Below, piece after piece: positions 14,662 to 20,555 of a stretch of DNA of 21,602 nucleotides (position 1 is its first letter; the number at the start of each line of letters is the position of its first letter). Source of the DNA: CBDCGW01 sp964430745 (GTDB lineage Bacteria > Acidobacteriota > UBA890); assembly GCA_964430745.1 (NCBI GenBank), contig CAYSHI010000360.1, positions 1 to 21,602 on the forward strand, in the 5' to 3' direction. The notes under the pieces were generated by a model, which saw nothing but the letters and a program-made list of their open reading frames with translations, searched no databases and was not told where the DNA came from. The position numbers and the translations under genes were made by a program.

Positions 14662-15147
14662 ATGGAAATCGAGATGAAGATCAAGGGTCTGATGGTTGAT
14701 CCCGTCACCAATATGCCGATCGTCATCCTCAAGGATGAGGCCGAAGAACGCGTGTTGCCGATCTGGGTGGGTATCTTCGAGGCCAACGCCATCGCCCTGC
14801 GTATTGAGGACATCGAGACCCCGCGACCGATGACCCACGACCTGTTGCGCAATCTGATCGAGTCGCTGCAGGCGAATGTCCGCAAGATCGTCGTCACCGA
14901 CCTGAAGGACAACACCTATTTCGCACAGATTCACCTCGACGTCGACGGCGGGTCACAGGCCATCGACGCGCGCCCGAGCGATGCCATCGCACTGGCGCTT
15001 CGCACCGAGGCGCCGATCTACGTGGAGCAGGACGTTCTGGAACAGTCCAGCGCCCTGGACGCGGACGGTGAGCCGTCCGACTCGGAGCGGCTGCGTAAAT
15101 GGTTCGAGAATCTCGACCCGGACGACTTCTCGAAGTACGAGATGTAG
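14662..15147 (+). CDS. Bifunctional nuclease (BFN, DUF151) domain protein
   Basis: A 161-residue protein matching the BFN/DUF151 family. Conserved blocks are MKIKGLMVDPVTNMPIVIL near the start, VLPIWVGIFEANAIAL (about 32-47), RPMTHDLLRNLIE (about 55-67) and the strongly conserved ARPSDAIALALR (about 103-114). Plant members have been reported to have RNase and DNase activity; the bacterial role is poorly defined and the activity here is inferred. The acidic C-terminus (DLDPDDF-like, about 151-158) is typical of many bacterial members. AGAGGA about 7 bases upstream and the promoter at 14603-14631 support the ATG at 14662. It is a single-gene unit next to miaB. Confidence 0.9.
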   Translation: MEIEMKIKGLMVDPVTNMPIVILKDEAEERVLPIWVGIFEANAIALRIEDIETPRPMTHDLLRNLIESLQANVRKIVVTDLKDNTYFAQIHLDVDGGSQAIDARPSDAIALALRTEAPIYVEQDVLEQSSALDADGEPSDSERLRKWFENLDPDDFSKYEM

Positions 15148-15164
15148 TCGGCGCGCGGCGCACC

Positions 15165-15192
15165 CGGCATCTCCATCCTCGGCATCTCCATC
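15165..15192. repeat. Tandem 13-base direct repeat after the BFN gene
   Basis: CGGCATCTCCATC occurs at 15165-15177 and again at 15180-15192, a period of 15 bases, just after the BFN stop. No function is evident. It could be a small replication slippage product. Confidence 0.45.
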
Positions 15193-15229
15193 GCTTCCGT
15201 ATCGCTCTCATCGACCCACCGGGCAGACC

Positions 15230-15256
15230 TATAATGGGCGCCGGGCAAAAGCCTGG
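15230..15256 (+). promoter_or_regulatory. Possible upstream -10 (TATAAT) with a start-proximal hairpin before parA
   Basis: A perfect TATAAT at 15230-15235 lacks a convincing -35. Just downstream CCGGGC (15241-15246) and GCCTGG (15251-15256) can form a 6-bp stem with one G-U pair around an AAAA loop. It may be a second, weaker parA promoter, or a chance hexamer. Confidence 0.25.
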
Positions 15257-15267
15257 GCCCCGTACGC

Positions 15268-15297
15268 TTGACACTCCGCGCATGGCGCGGCTAGCAT
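15268..15297 (+). promoter_or_regulatory. parA promoter with an internal inverted repeat
   Basis: A perfect -35 TTGACA (15268-15273) is followed after 18 bases by TAGCAT (15292-15297). Between the hexamers CCGCGC (15276-15281) and GCGCGG (15285-15290) form a perfect inverted repeat with a 3-base ATG spacer. This is a good position for an autorepressor operator. The predicted leader to the parA ATG is about 85-90 bases. Confidence 0.5.
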
Positions 15298-15390
15298 CGC
15301 GATGCCGGAGCGAGAAACACCTCGGGACGAGTTTTTCGCCTTCGCACACGCCCGGTCGACGTCCTGTCAGTACCCCACGCGCGAAGCTGT

Positions 15391-16146
15391 ATGATCCTGG
15401 CGGTCACTAATCAAAAAGGGGGCGTCGGCAAGACGACGACCTCCATCAATCTGGCCGCCGCGCTCGCCCGCCAGGGGCAGCGCACGCTTCTGATCGATCT
15501 CGACCCTCAGGGCCACAGCACGCTCTCGTTCCTCGACCTCGATGTGATCGAGCAATCGATCTACGACGTCCTCGTGGAGCCCGAGGTCAGCATCGCGGAC
15601 ATCATCCGACCCGCCGGTGACGAGAACCTTCAGGTGGCCCCCGCGCGCATCTCGCTCGCCAAGCTCGAGGGCAAGCTGCTGGGCGAGTTCGATGGACACT
15701 ACCGGTTGCGGGATGCGGTCGCACCGATCGCGAAAGACTATGACTTCATCGTCATCGACACGCCGCCGACCCTGGGCTTGCTCACGGTCAGCGCTCTCGT
15801 GCTGGCCACCCACCTGCTGGTCCCGATTCAATCGTCGTATCTGTCGCTCGAAGGCACCGACGATCTGCTCGAGACGGTCGAGCGGATACGCCAGTACGTG
15901 AACCCGAAGCTCGAGCTCCTCGGGGTGCTGGTCACACTGCATGACCACCGCACGATTCTCGGACGAGACGTCGTCGCGCAGGTGCGCAAGGTCTTCGGCG
16001 ACAAGGTTTTCGATACCATGATTTCCAAGAGTGTTCGATTGGAAGAGAGTCCGGCCTACAAGGAGTCGATCTTCAGCCATGCCCCCGGCTCGAGCGGGGC
16101 CAAGCAGTACGCCAAACTAGGTGAGGAGGTGATGCAGCGTGCCTGA
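15391..16146 (+). CDS. parA: ParA/Soj-family partition ATPase
   Basis: A 251-residue deviant Walker ATPase that binds DNA non-specifically in its ATP dimer and moves ParB-parS complexes. The deviant Walker A KGGVGKTT is at 9-16, with signature Lys9 and Lys14. LLIDLDPQGH and VIDTPPTLG mark the Walker A' and Walker B regions. The C-terminal Soj segment with EESPAYKESI and a helix ending KLGEEVMQRA is intact. It lacks an N-terminal HTH, so it is the small chromosomal or type Ib form and would not bind an operator by itself. The ATG at 15391 places the P-loop at the usual position; only a weak GAAG is seen upstream. parB begins inside its last codons. Confidence 0.94.
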   Translation: MILAVTNQKGGVGKTTTSINLAAALARQGQRTLLIDLDPQGHSTLSFLDLDVIEQSIYDVLVEPEVSIADIIRPAGDENLQVAPARISLAKLEGKLLGEFDGHYRLRDAVAPIAKDYDFIVIDTPPTLGLLTVSALVLATHLLVPIQSSYLSLEGTDDLLETVERIRQYVNPKLELLGVLVTLHDHRTILGRDVVAQVRKVFGDKVFDTMISKSVRLEESPAYKESIFSHAPGSSGAKQYAKLGEEVMQRA

Positions 16147-16996
16147 GAAACGAGGCCTGCCGACAACCGCGCGGATGCGCCACGACCATCATTTTGTCGA
16201 GCAGCTCGCGGTGCGCCACGCAGAGGGCATCGGTCAGAACATCGCCGTCGATTCGCTGATCCCCAACCGCCGGCAGCCGCGACAGTTGTTCGAAGCGATC
16301 GACGAGCTTGTCGCCTCGATCCGCGAGGTCGGCGTGCTCGAGCCGCTGCTCGTGCGCCGGGAGCCGCAGGGCTTCCAGATCATCTCCGGCGAGCGACGCT
16401 ACCGGGCCGCCGTCGAGGCCGGGCTCGACAAGGTGCCATGTATCGTGCTCGACGTCGACGACGCGCAGGTGCTTACCATCGCGTTGATCGAGAACTTGCA
16501 GCGCCAGGATCTCTCGCCGTTCGAAGAAGCCGAGGGCTTGCGCGCGCTGGTCGAGCAGTTCGACTACACGCATGAGCAGGTGGCCAAGAAGATCGGCAAG
16601 GCGCGCACGAGCATCACCGAGACGCTGTCGCTCTCCGACATCCCGGGCCCACTTCGAGAGCGTCTCGAGACGGCAGGGGTGATGACGAAATCGATTCTGC
16701 TGGAGGTCGCCCGGATCGAAGATCCCGATGAGCAGGACGAGATCGTGCGACGGATCATCGACGAGGGCCTCACGCGCGACGAGCTGCGAGCTCTTCGCCG
16801 GGGCGACACCGAGGCGGCAGCGGCCGACGAAGCGGTGTCTTCTCCTGCCGACCAAGGAAGGCGCATCACGTATCGCTCGGGCACAGGCATCACCCTGACC
16901 CTGTATCTGAACCGATCGGAGATCACGGTGCCGGAGATCCAGCAGACCCTTCGTGAAGCGATCGAAGAGCTGGACCATCCACCCCCGATTGACTGA
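16139..16996 (+). CDS. parB: ParB/Spo0J-family partition protein, divergent at both ends
   Basis: A 285-residue ParB. The CTP-binding domain has GERRYRA at 84-90 and IENLQRQDLSPFEEA at 117-131. The helix-turn-helix follows (about 145-170: HEQVAKKIGKARTSITETL). A C-terminal segment (about 245-280) likely dimerises. It differs from canonical chromosomal ParB in two places. The N-terminus (EKRGLPTTARM) lacks the usual repeated RGLGRGL-type ParA-contact motif. The recognition region reads RTSITETLSL rather than the common S/R-S-x-V-x-N-x-L-R-L, so its DNA site may differ from the standard parS. The GTG start overlaps parA by 8 bases. An 18-bp perfect palindrome lies 21 bases after its stop. Chromosomal versus accessory function cannot be settled here. 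Confidence 0.9.
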   Translation: MPEKRGLPTTARMRHDHHFVEQLAVRHAEGIGQNIAVDSLIPNRRQPRQLFEAIDELVASIREVGVLEPLLVRREPQGFQIISGERRYRAAVEAGLDKVPCIVLDVDDAQVLTIALIENLQRQDLSPFEEAEGLRALVEQFDYTHEQVAKKIGKARTSITETLSLSDIPGPLRERLETAGVMTKSILLEVARIEDPDEQDEIVRRIIDEGLTRDELRALRRGDTEAAAADEAVSSPADQGRRITYRSGTGITLTLYLNRSEITVPEIQQTLREAIEELDHPPPID

Positions 16997-17016
16997 CCAT
17001 GAGGGCGCCGCCCGAA

Positions 17017-17034
17017 TTGTCGGCGCGCCGACAA
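17017..17034. repeat. 18-bp perfect palindrome downstream of parB
   Basis: TTGTCGGCGCGCCGACAA is its own reverse complement with no spacer. It lies between the parB stop and the start of the peptidase gene. It is not the standard parS sequence and is not followed by a T-run. Possible roles are a cognate ParB site, an operator for the peptidase gene or a transcription-ending structure. Confidence 0.6.
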
Positions 17035-17063
17035 GCAGGCACCTCCGATCACCGGGATCGACG

Positions 17064-18287
17064 ATGACACGCATGCCACGAGGTTGCTCTCTGACGTGGG
17101 GTACGGTGGTCGCGTTCCTCGCCCTTTCAGTATCCGGTGCCCCGGGTGCGGCGGCATCGGAGGGCACCTCGCCACGCGGTCTTTCCGGAGTTGCCCACGA
17201 ATCTCAGGGTGAGCGCATCCGCGCTCGCGCGATGGGGATTGAAGCCGGCACGCTACCGCCGGGACCCTCCAACGCGATCACTGATGTCGGCGACGTTCGG
17301 GTCGGCCACACAACGCTCCGGGACGGCGCCCGATTCCGCACCGGGGTGACCGCTATCATTCCTCACGGCGGCAACCTGTTCCGAGAGAAGGTTCCGGCCG
17401 CCATCGTCGTCGGCAACGGTTTCGGCAAGCTGGCCGGCCTCAGCCAAGTTCAAGAGCTGGGAACCCTCGAGACTCCGATCTTGCTGACGGGGACCCTCAA
17501 TGTTCCGCGCGTCGCCGACGCCCTGATCAGCTACATGCTCGAGTTGCCCGGAAACGAAAACGTTCGGTCGGTCAATCCCGTGGTGGGGGAGACCAACGAC
17601 GGCTACCTCAGCGATATTCGCTCGCGCCCGATCGGCTACGAGCAGGTCGCGGACGCGATCAGCTCGGCCTCATCAGGCGAGGTGCCGGAGGGGGCCGTCG
17701 GCGCGGGCACCGGCACGGTGGCGTTCGGATTCAAGGGCGGCATCGGCACATCGTCGCGCCAGCTCCCGGCCCGAGCCGACGGCTGGCGCGTCGGTGTGCT
17801 GGTGCAAACGAACTTCGGTTCGCGAAGGGCGCTGCGCATCGGCGGCGTGCCGGTCGGAGCCGAGCTCTCGCCCCCGGCAGGGAGCGGCGGGCCGGGTCGC
17901 ACCGGCGACGGCTCCTGCATGATCGTCGTTGCAACCGACGCGCCACTCGAGCACCGCGCGCTGGAGCGTCTCGCGTTACGAGCCCTCATGGGTATGGCGC
18001 GCACCGGCTCGAACTTCAGCAACGGGAGCGGCGACTATGTCATCGCGTTCTCGACGCATCCCGCGATGCGTTCGGGGCAGGACGCCGATACCGAAGTCGT
18101 CGCACGCACCCTGCCCGCAGGCGAGATGTCGCCCTTGTTTCAGGCTGTCATCGAGGCGACCGAAGAAGCGATCTACAACAGCCTGTTCATGGCTGAGACA
18201 ACGACGGGCTTCGACGGTGCCCGCGTTGAGGCCTTACCGCTTGAGCAGGTGCGCGAGATTCTGCAACGACACGGCGCCATTCGTTGA
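17064..18287 (+). CDS. Exported P1-family (DmpA-type) N-terminal nucleophile aminopeptidase
   Basis: A 407-residue protein of MEROPS family S58 (DmpA/BapA), whose members remove N-terminal residues from small peptides, some accepting D-amino acids or beta-amino acids. The first 31 or so residues form a signal peptide: arginines at 3 and 6, a hydrophobic core (TWGTVVAFLALSVSG) and an AAAS-type cleavage region, with no lipobox, so it is likely periplasmic or secreted. The body shows GPSNAITDVGDVRVGHTTL, then TGTLNVPRVADAL and VVGETNDGYL, which are family signatures. GDGSCMIVVATDAPL contains the Gly283-Ser284 junction where DmpA enzymes self-cleave to expose the nucleophile. The frame is open from 16953, but the ATG at 17064 is preferred because it starts the signal peptide. 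It follows parB by 67 bases that hold the 18-bp palindrome. A link to ParAB is not apparent. Confidence 0.9.
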   Translation: MTRMPRGCSLTWGTVVAFLALSVSGAPGAAASEGTSPRGLSGVAHESQGERIRARAMGIEAGTLPPGPSNAITDVGDVRVGHTTLRDGARFRTGVTAIIPHGGNLFREKVPAAIVVGNGFGKLAGLSQVQELGTLETPILLTGTLNVPRVADALISYMLELPGNENVRSVNPVVGETNDGYLSDIRSRPIGYEQVADAISSASSGEVPEGAVGAGTGTVAFGFKGGIGTSSRQLPARADGWRVGVLVQTNFGSRRALRIGGVPVGAELSPPAGSGGPGRTGDGSCMIVVATDAPLEHRALERLALRALMGMARTGSNFSNGSGDYVIAFSTHPAMRSGQDADTEVVARTLPAGEMSPLFQAVIEATEEAIYNSLFMAETTTGFDGARVEALPLEQVREILQRHGAIR

Positions 18288-18475
18288 ACGCCGCCACGAA
18301 CCGCGCAACCGTCGGATTCCGGCTGGAGCCGACCGTCGCTACGCCCGTCACTGCGCCGCCTGACGCCGGCGATCATCGTCTCGTTGAAACCTGTTCGTGC
18401 GGTCGTGCTGGACCGGAGTCATCGCTGACGCTAATCTCAGAGCGGCGGTGAGGCGCACGGCTCGGTAGGGGTGTG

Positions 18476-19069
18476 ATGCTCGGCGGGAACGTTTTGGTGT
18501 TGAACAGACTCTGGCAGGCGGTCCACATCTGCTCCGCTCGCGCGGCCGTCTGTCTCCTCTATAGCGCCCGCGCGCGCGCCCTCGACCACGACTACGCCAC
18601 TTACGATTGGGACGCGTGGATCCGACGCCCCTCCGACGAGCGCGAAGCGTCGGGCAATTTCGTGCAGGGCGTGAGCACCCGGCTCGTCGTGCCCCGCGTC
18701 GTGCAGCTCGTACAGTTCGATCGGGTGCCGCGCTCCCACGTCAAGTTTACGCGCGCGAACATCTACCTCCGCGATCGATATTGCTGCCAGTATTGCGGCC
18801 ACAAAGGAAAGAAATCCGAGCTGAACATCGATCACCTCGTGCCACGATCGCGTGGTGGCGGCTCGACCTGGGAGAACGTCGTCGTCGCCTGCATTCCCTG
18901 CAACCGACGGAAGGCCAACAGGCTTCCGGAGGAGATCGGCATGTTTCCTCGGCGAAGACCCACGCGGCCTCGTTGGCATCCAGCGCTCGCGCCGGTAGGC
19001 GAGGGACCGCCGCACCCGCAGTGGCAGCCGTTTCTCGAAACCGCCTACTGGCCGGGCAATCGCGCCTGA
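18476..19069 (+). CDS. Orphan HNH endonuclease
   Basis: A 197-residue HNH protein. The N-terminal part starts NVLVLNRLWQAVHI and includes a conserved aromatic YATYDWDAW stretch, found in a widespread family of stand-alone HNH proteins. The nuclease module has CxxC at 104/107 (CCQYC), the IDHLVPRSRGG catalytic block at 118-128, STWENVVVAC with the middle Asn, then a second CxxC (139/142) and NRRKAN. The two CxxC pairs should hold a structural zinc. No methyltransferase, intron or toxin partner is adjacent, so restriction or homing has no support; the role is unknown. The ATG at 18476 is preferred over the GTG at 18473 because AGGGG (18467-18471) is too close to the latter. The spacer 18288-18475 holds only a weak promoter-like pair, TGGACC/TAATCT at 18409-18437. 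Confidence 0.88.
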   Translation: MLGGNVLVLNRLWQAVHICSARAAVCLLYSARARALDHDYATYDWDAWIRRPSDEREASGNFVQGVSTRLVVPRVVQLVQFDRVPRSHVKFTRANIYLRDRYCCQYCGHKGKKSELNIDHLVPRSRGGGSTWENVVVACIPCNRRKANRLPEEIGMFPRRRPTRPRWHPALAPVGEGPPHPQWQPFLETAYWPGNRA

Positions 19070-19148
19070 GCGAAACTGTCAGCGCGACACGGCGTCTGCT
19101 AGTCTCTTTTGTGGGCACTTCTCGCAACGATCAACCTCCGAAACCGTC

Positions 19149-20192
19149 ATGAGCGAACAGATACGCGCCCTCGGCCTGCTTTCCGGCGGCCTCGACTCCA
19201 CACTGGCAGCGCGCGTCATGCAGGAACACGGCGTTGAGGTCCTTGGCCTCCATTTTTCCACCGGCTTCTGCCTCGCCGACCGGCACCGGATTCTCGGAAA
19301 CCGGAGCAACCCCGACAAGCCGTATCGCAACGAGGCCTTGCGAGCGGGCGCCGATCTGAGCGTCCCGATCGAGATCGTCGACATCAAGGACGAGTACCTT
19401 CCGAGGGTCGTGCTCAATCCGAAATACGGCTATGGCTCCGGCATGAATCCATGCATCGACTGCCGCATCTTCATGCTGCAGAAGACCAAGGAGATGATGG
19501 AAGAGCGCGGCTATCACTTCGTGTTCACCGGCGAGGTACTCGGGCAGCGTCCTATGAGCCAGCGCCGCCCGCCGCTCGACGACGTGGCGAAAGAGTCCGG
19601 CCTCGGCCGCCTGCTGCTGCGGCCGCTGAGCGCCAAGCTCCTCCCGGAGTCGATTCCGGAGGAACGAGGGTGGGTCGACCGGGAGGCCCTCTTCGATATC
19701 CACGGTCGGTCTCGTAAGCGCCAGATGGAGCTGGCCGATGAGCTGGGCATTATCGATTACCCGCAGCCTGCGGGTGGGTGTTGCTTTCTGCCCGACGAGA
19801 ACTACGCGCGCAAGTTGCAGGACTTCCTGGCCCACAACGGCAACGATGTCTCTCCCGACGACATGATGCTCCTGAAGATAGGTCGACACTTCCGCCTCAG
19901 CGGCAACGTGAAGCTCGTAGTCGGCCGCGATGAAGCCGAGAACACCTACATGAATCGTTTCGTCGACGGGCGCGGAGAGGTGTGGGTCGATGATTTCCCG
20001 TCGCCGCTGGCGCTCGTCGAAGGCGCCCCTTCGGCGGGGGACCTGGAGACGGCCTGTCGCATCACGGCTCGCTACAGCGACGGTAAGCTGCACCCCACCG
20101 TGCCCGTGCGCTGGCGGATCGGCGAGGACGAAGGGCAGCTCACGGTCGTTCCGGTGCAGGACGACATCGAGCTGGAGGAAATGCGCATTTGA
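19149..20192 (+). CDS. PP-loop tRNA thiolase-like protein (MnmA/ThiI-related) with CxxC
   Basis: A 347-residue protein related to tRNA-thiolating PP-loop ATPases. The pyrophosphatase loop SGGLDS is at 12-17, followed by an HFSTGF strand typical of MnmA/ThiI relatives. NPCIDCR gives Cys102 and Cys105, TGEVLGQRPMSQ is a conserved block at 128-138, and GGCCF adds Cys211 and Cys212. The CxxC plus a distal cysteine resembles the three cluster ligands of [4Fe-4S]-dependent thiolases such as TtuA and TtcA, though that is inference. The C-terminal part (about 235-340) looks like the domain found in this family and not in classical MnmA. Databases often label relatives as 2-thiouridylate methyltransferase, which is probably wrong. 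The TusA-like gene overlapping or abutting its end suggests the sulfur source. The target (s4U8, s2U34 or another) cannot be determined. No clear ribosome binding site is seen. Confidence 0.82.
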   Translation: MSEQIRALGLLSGGLDSTLAARVMQEHGVEVLGLHFSTGFCLADRHRILGNRSNPDKPYRNEALRAGADLSVPIEIVDIKDEYLPRVVLNPKYGYGSGMNPCIDCRIFMLQKTKEMMEERGYHFVFTGEVLGQRPMSQRRPPLDDVAKESGLGRLLLRPLSAKLLPESIPEERGWVDREALFDIHGRSRKRQMELADELGIIDYPQPAGGCCFLPDENYARKLQDFLAHNGNDVSPDDMMLLKIGRHFRLSGNVKLVVGRDEAENTYMNRFVDGRGEVWVDDFPSPLALVEGAPSAGDLETACRITARYSDGKLHPTVPVRWRIGEDEGQLTVVPVQDDIELEEMRI

Positions 20193-20224
20193 GCCCACGT
20201 CCGGCCGCCCGAAGGCGCCGCCGC

Positions 20225-20229
20225 GGAGA
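20225..20229 (+). promoter_or_regulatory. Ribosome binding site that fixes the TusA-like start
   Basis: GGAGA lies 4 bases before the ATG at 20234. The frame could also begin with TTG at 20189 in a stop/start overlap, but that would add 15 residues rich in arginine and has no site of its own. Confidence 0.5.
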
Positions 20230-20233
20230 ATCC

Positions 20234-20512
20234 ATGCTGCGCCGTCAGGCCTGCGGACTGCTCGAGCCCGAGGCGCTGGAGCGCCTGCAACCGCACGAGG
20301 AGGTGGACGCTTGCGGCACGTTCTGCCCGGAGCCTGTCATCCGCACGCAAGAGGCGATGGCGGACATGCAGCCCGGGCAGGTGCTTCTGCTGTTGGCCGA
20401 CGACGCGGGCACCGAGGTCGACATCCCCGCCTGGTGCATGAGCACCCGGAACGATTTCCTCGGCATCCTCAAAGAAGAGACGATTTATCGCATCTTCGTG
20501 CGGCGGGCCTGA
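20234..20512 (+). CDS. TusA-family sulfur carrier
   Basis: A 92-residue protein of the TusA/YeeD/SirA fold. It carries the hallmark CPxP motif as CPEP at 31-34, in the context DACGTFCPEPVIRTQEAM, where Cys31 would carry the persulfide; Cys27 precedes it. LLLLADDAGTEVDIPAWC at 51-68 matches the family's middle strand and following region. TusA proteins accept persulfide sulfur from a cysteine desulfurase and pass it on, classically toward MnmA for s2U34. Here the direct neighbour is the PP-loop thiolase-like gene, which is the obvious recipient. No desulfurase or TusBCDE is in the window. The N-terminal 25 residues are an extension compared with minimal TusA. Confidence 0.88.
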   Translation: MLRRQACGLLEPEALERLQPHEEVDACGTFCPEPVIRTQEAMADMQPGQVLLLLADDAGTEVDIPAWCMSTRNDFLGILKEETIYRIFVRRA

Positions 20513-20545
20513 GGGCGGGCCGACGGGAGCCTCGCCGAGAACGCT

Positions 20546-20555
20546 CTCCTAGGAG
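20546..20555. repeat. CTCCTAGGAG palindrome, possible IS target or boundary
   Basis: A 10-bp perfect palindrome with central CTAG lies 41 bases before the transposase ATG. It may mark the left insertion boundary of the element, but the matching right end is outside the window. Confidence 0.3.

Noticed and set aside
16953..17063. Earlier start for the DmpA-type peptidase overlapping parB
   Set aside because: It would bury the signal peptide 37 residues inside the protein; ATG 17064 puts it at the N-terminus.
15148..17063. Canonical parS (TGTTTCACGTGAAACA)
   Set aside because: No match or near match was seen by eye around parAB or elsewhere in the window.
20189..20233. TTG start of the TusA-like gene in a stop/start overlap
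   Set aside because: The overlap is attractive, but the ATG at 20234 has a GGAGA site and avoids an Arg-rich extension. The alternative is not fully excluded.
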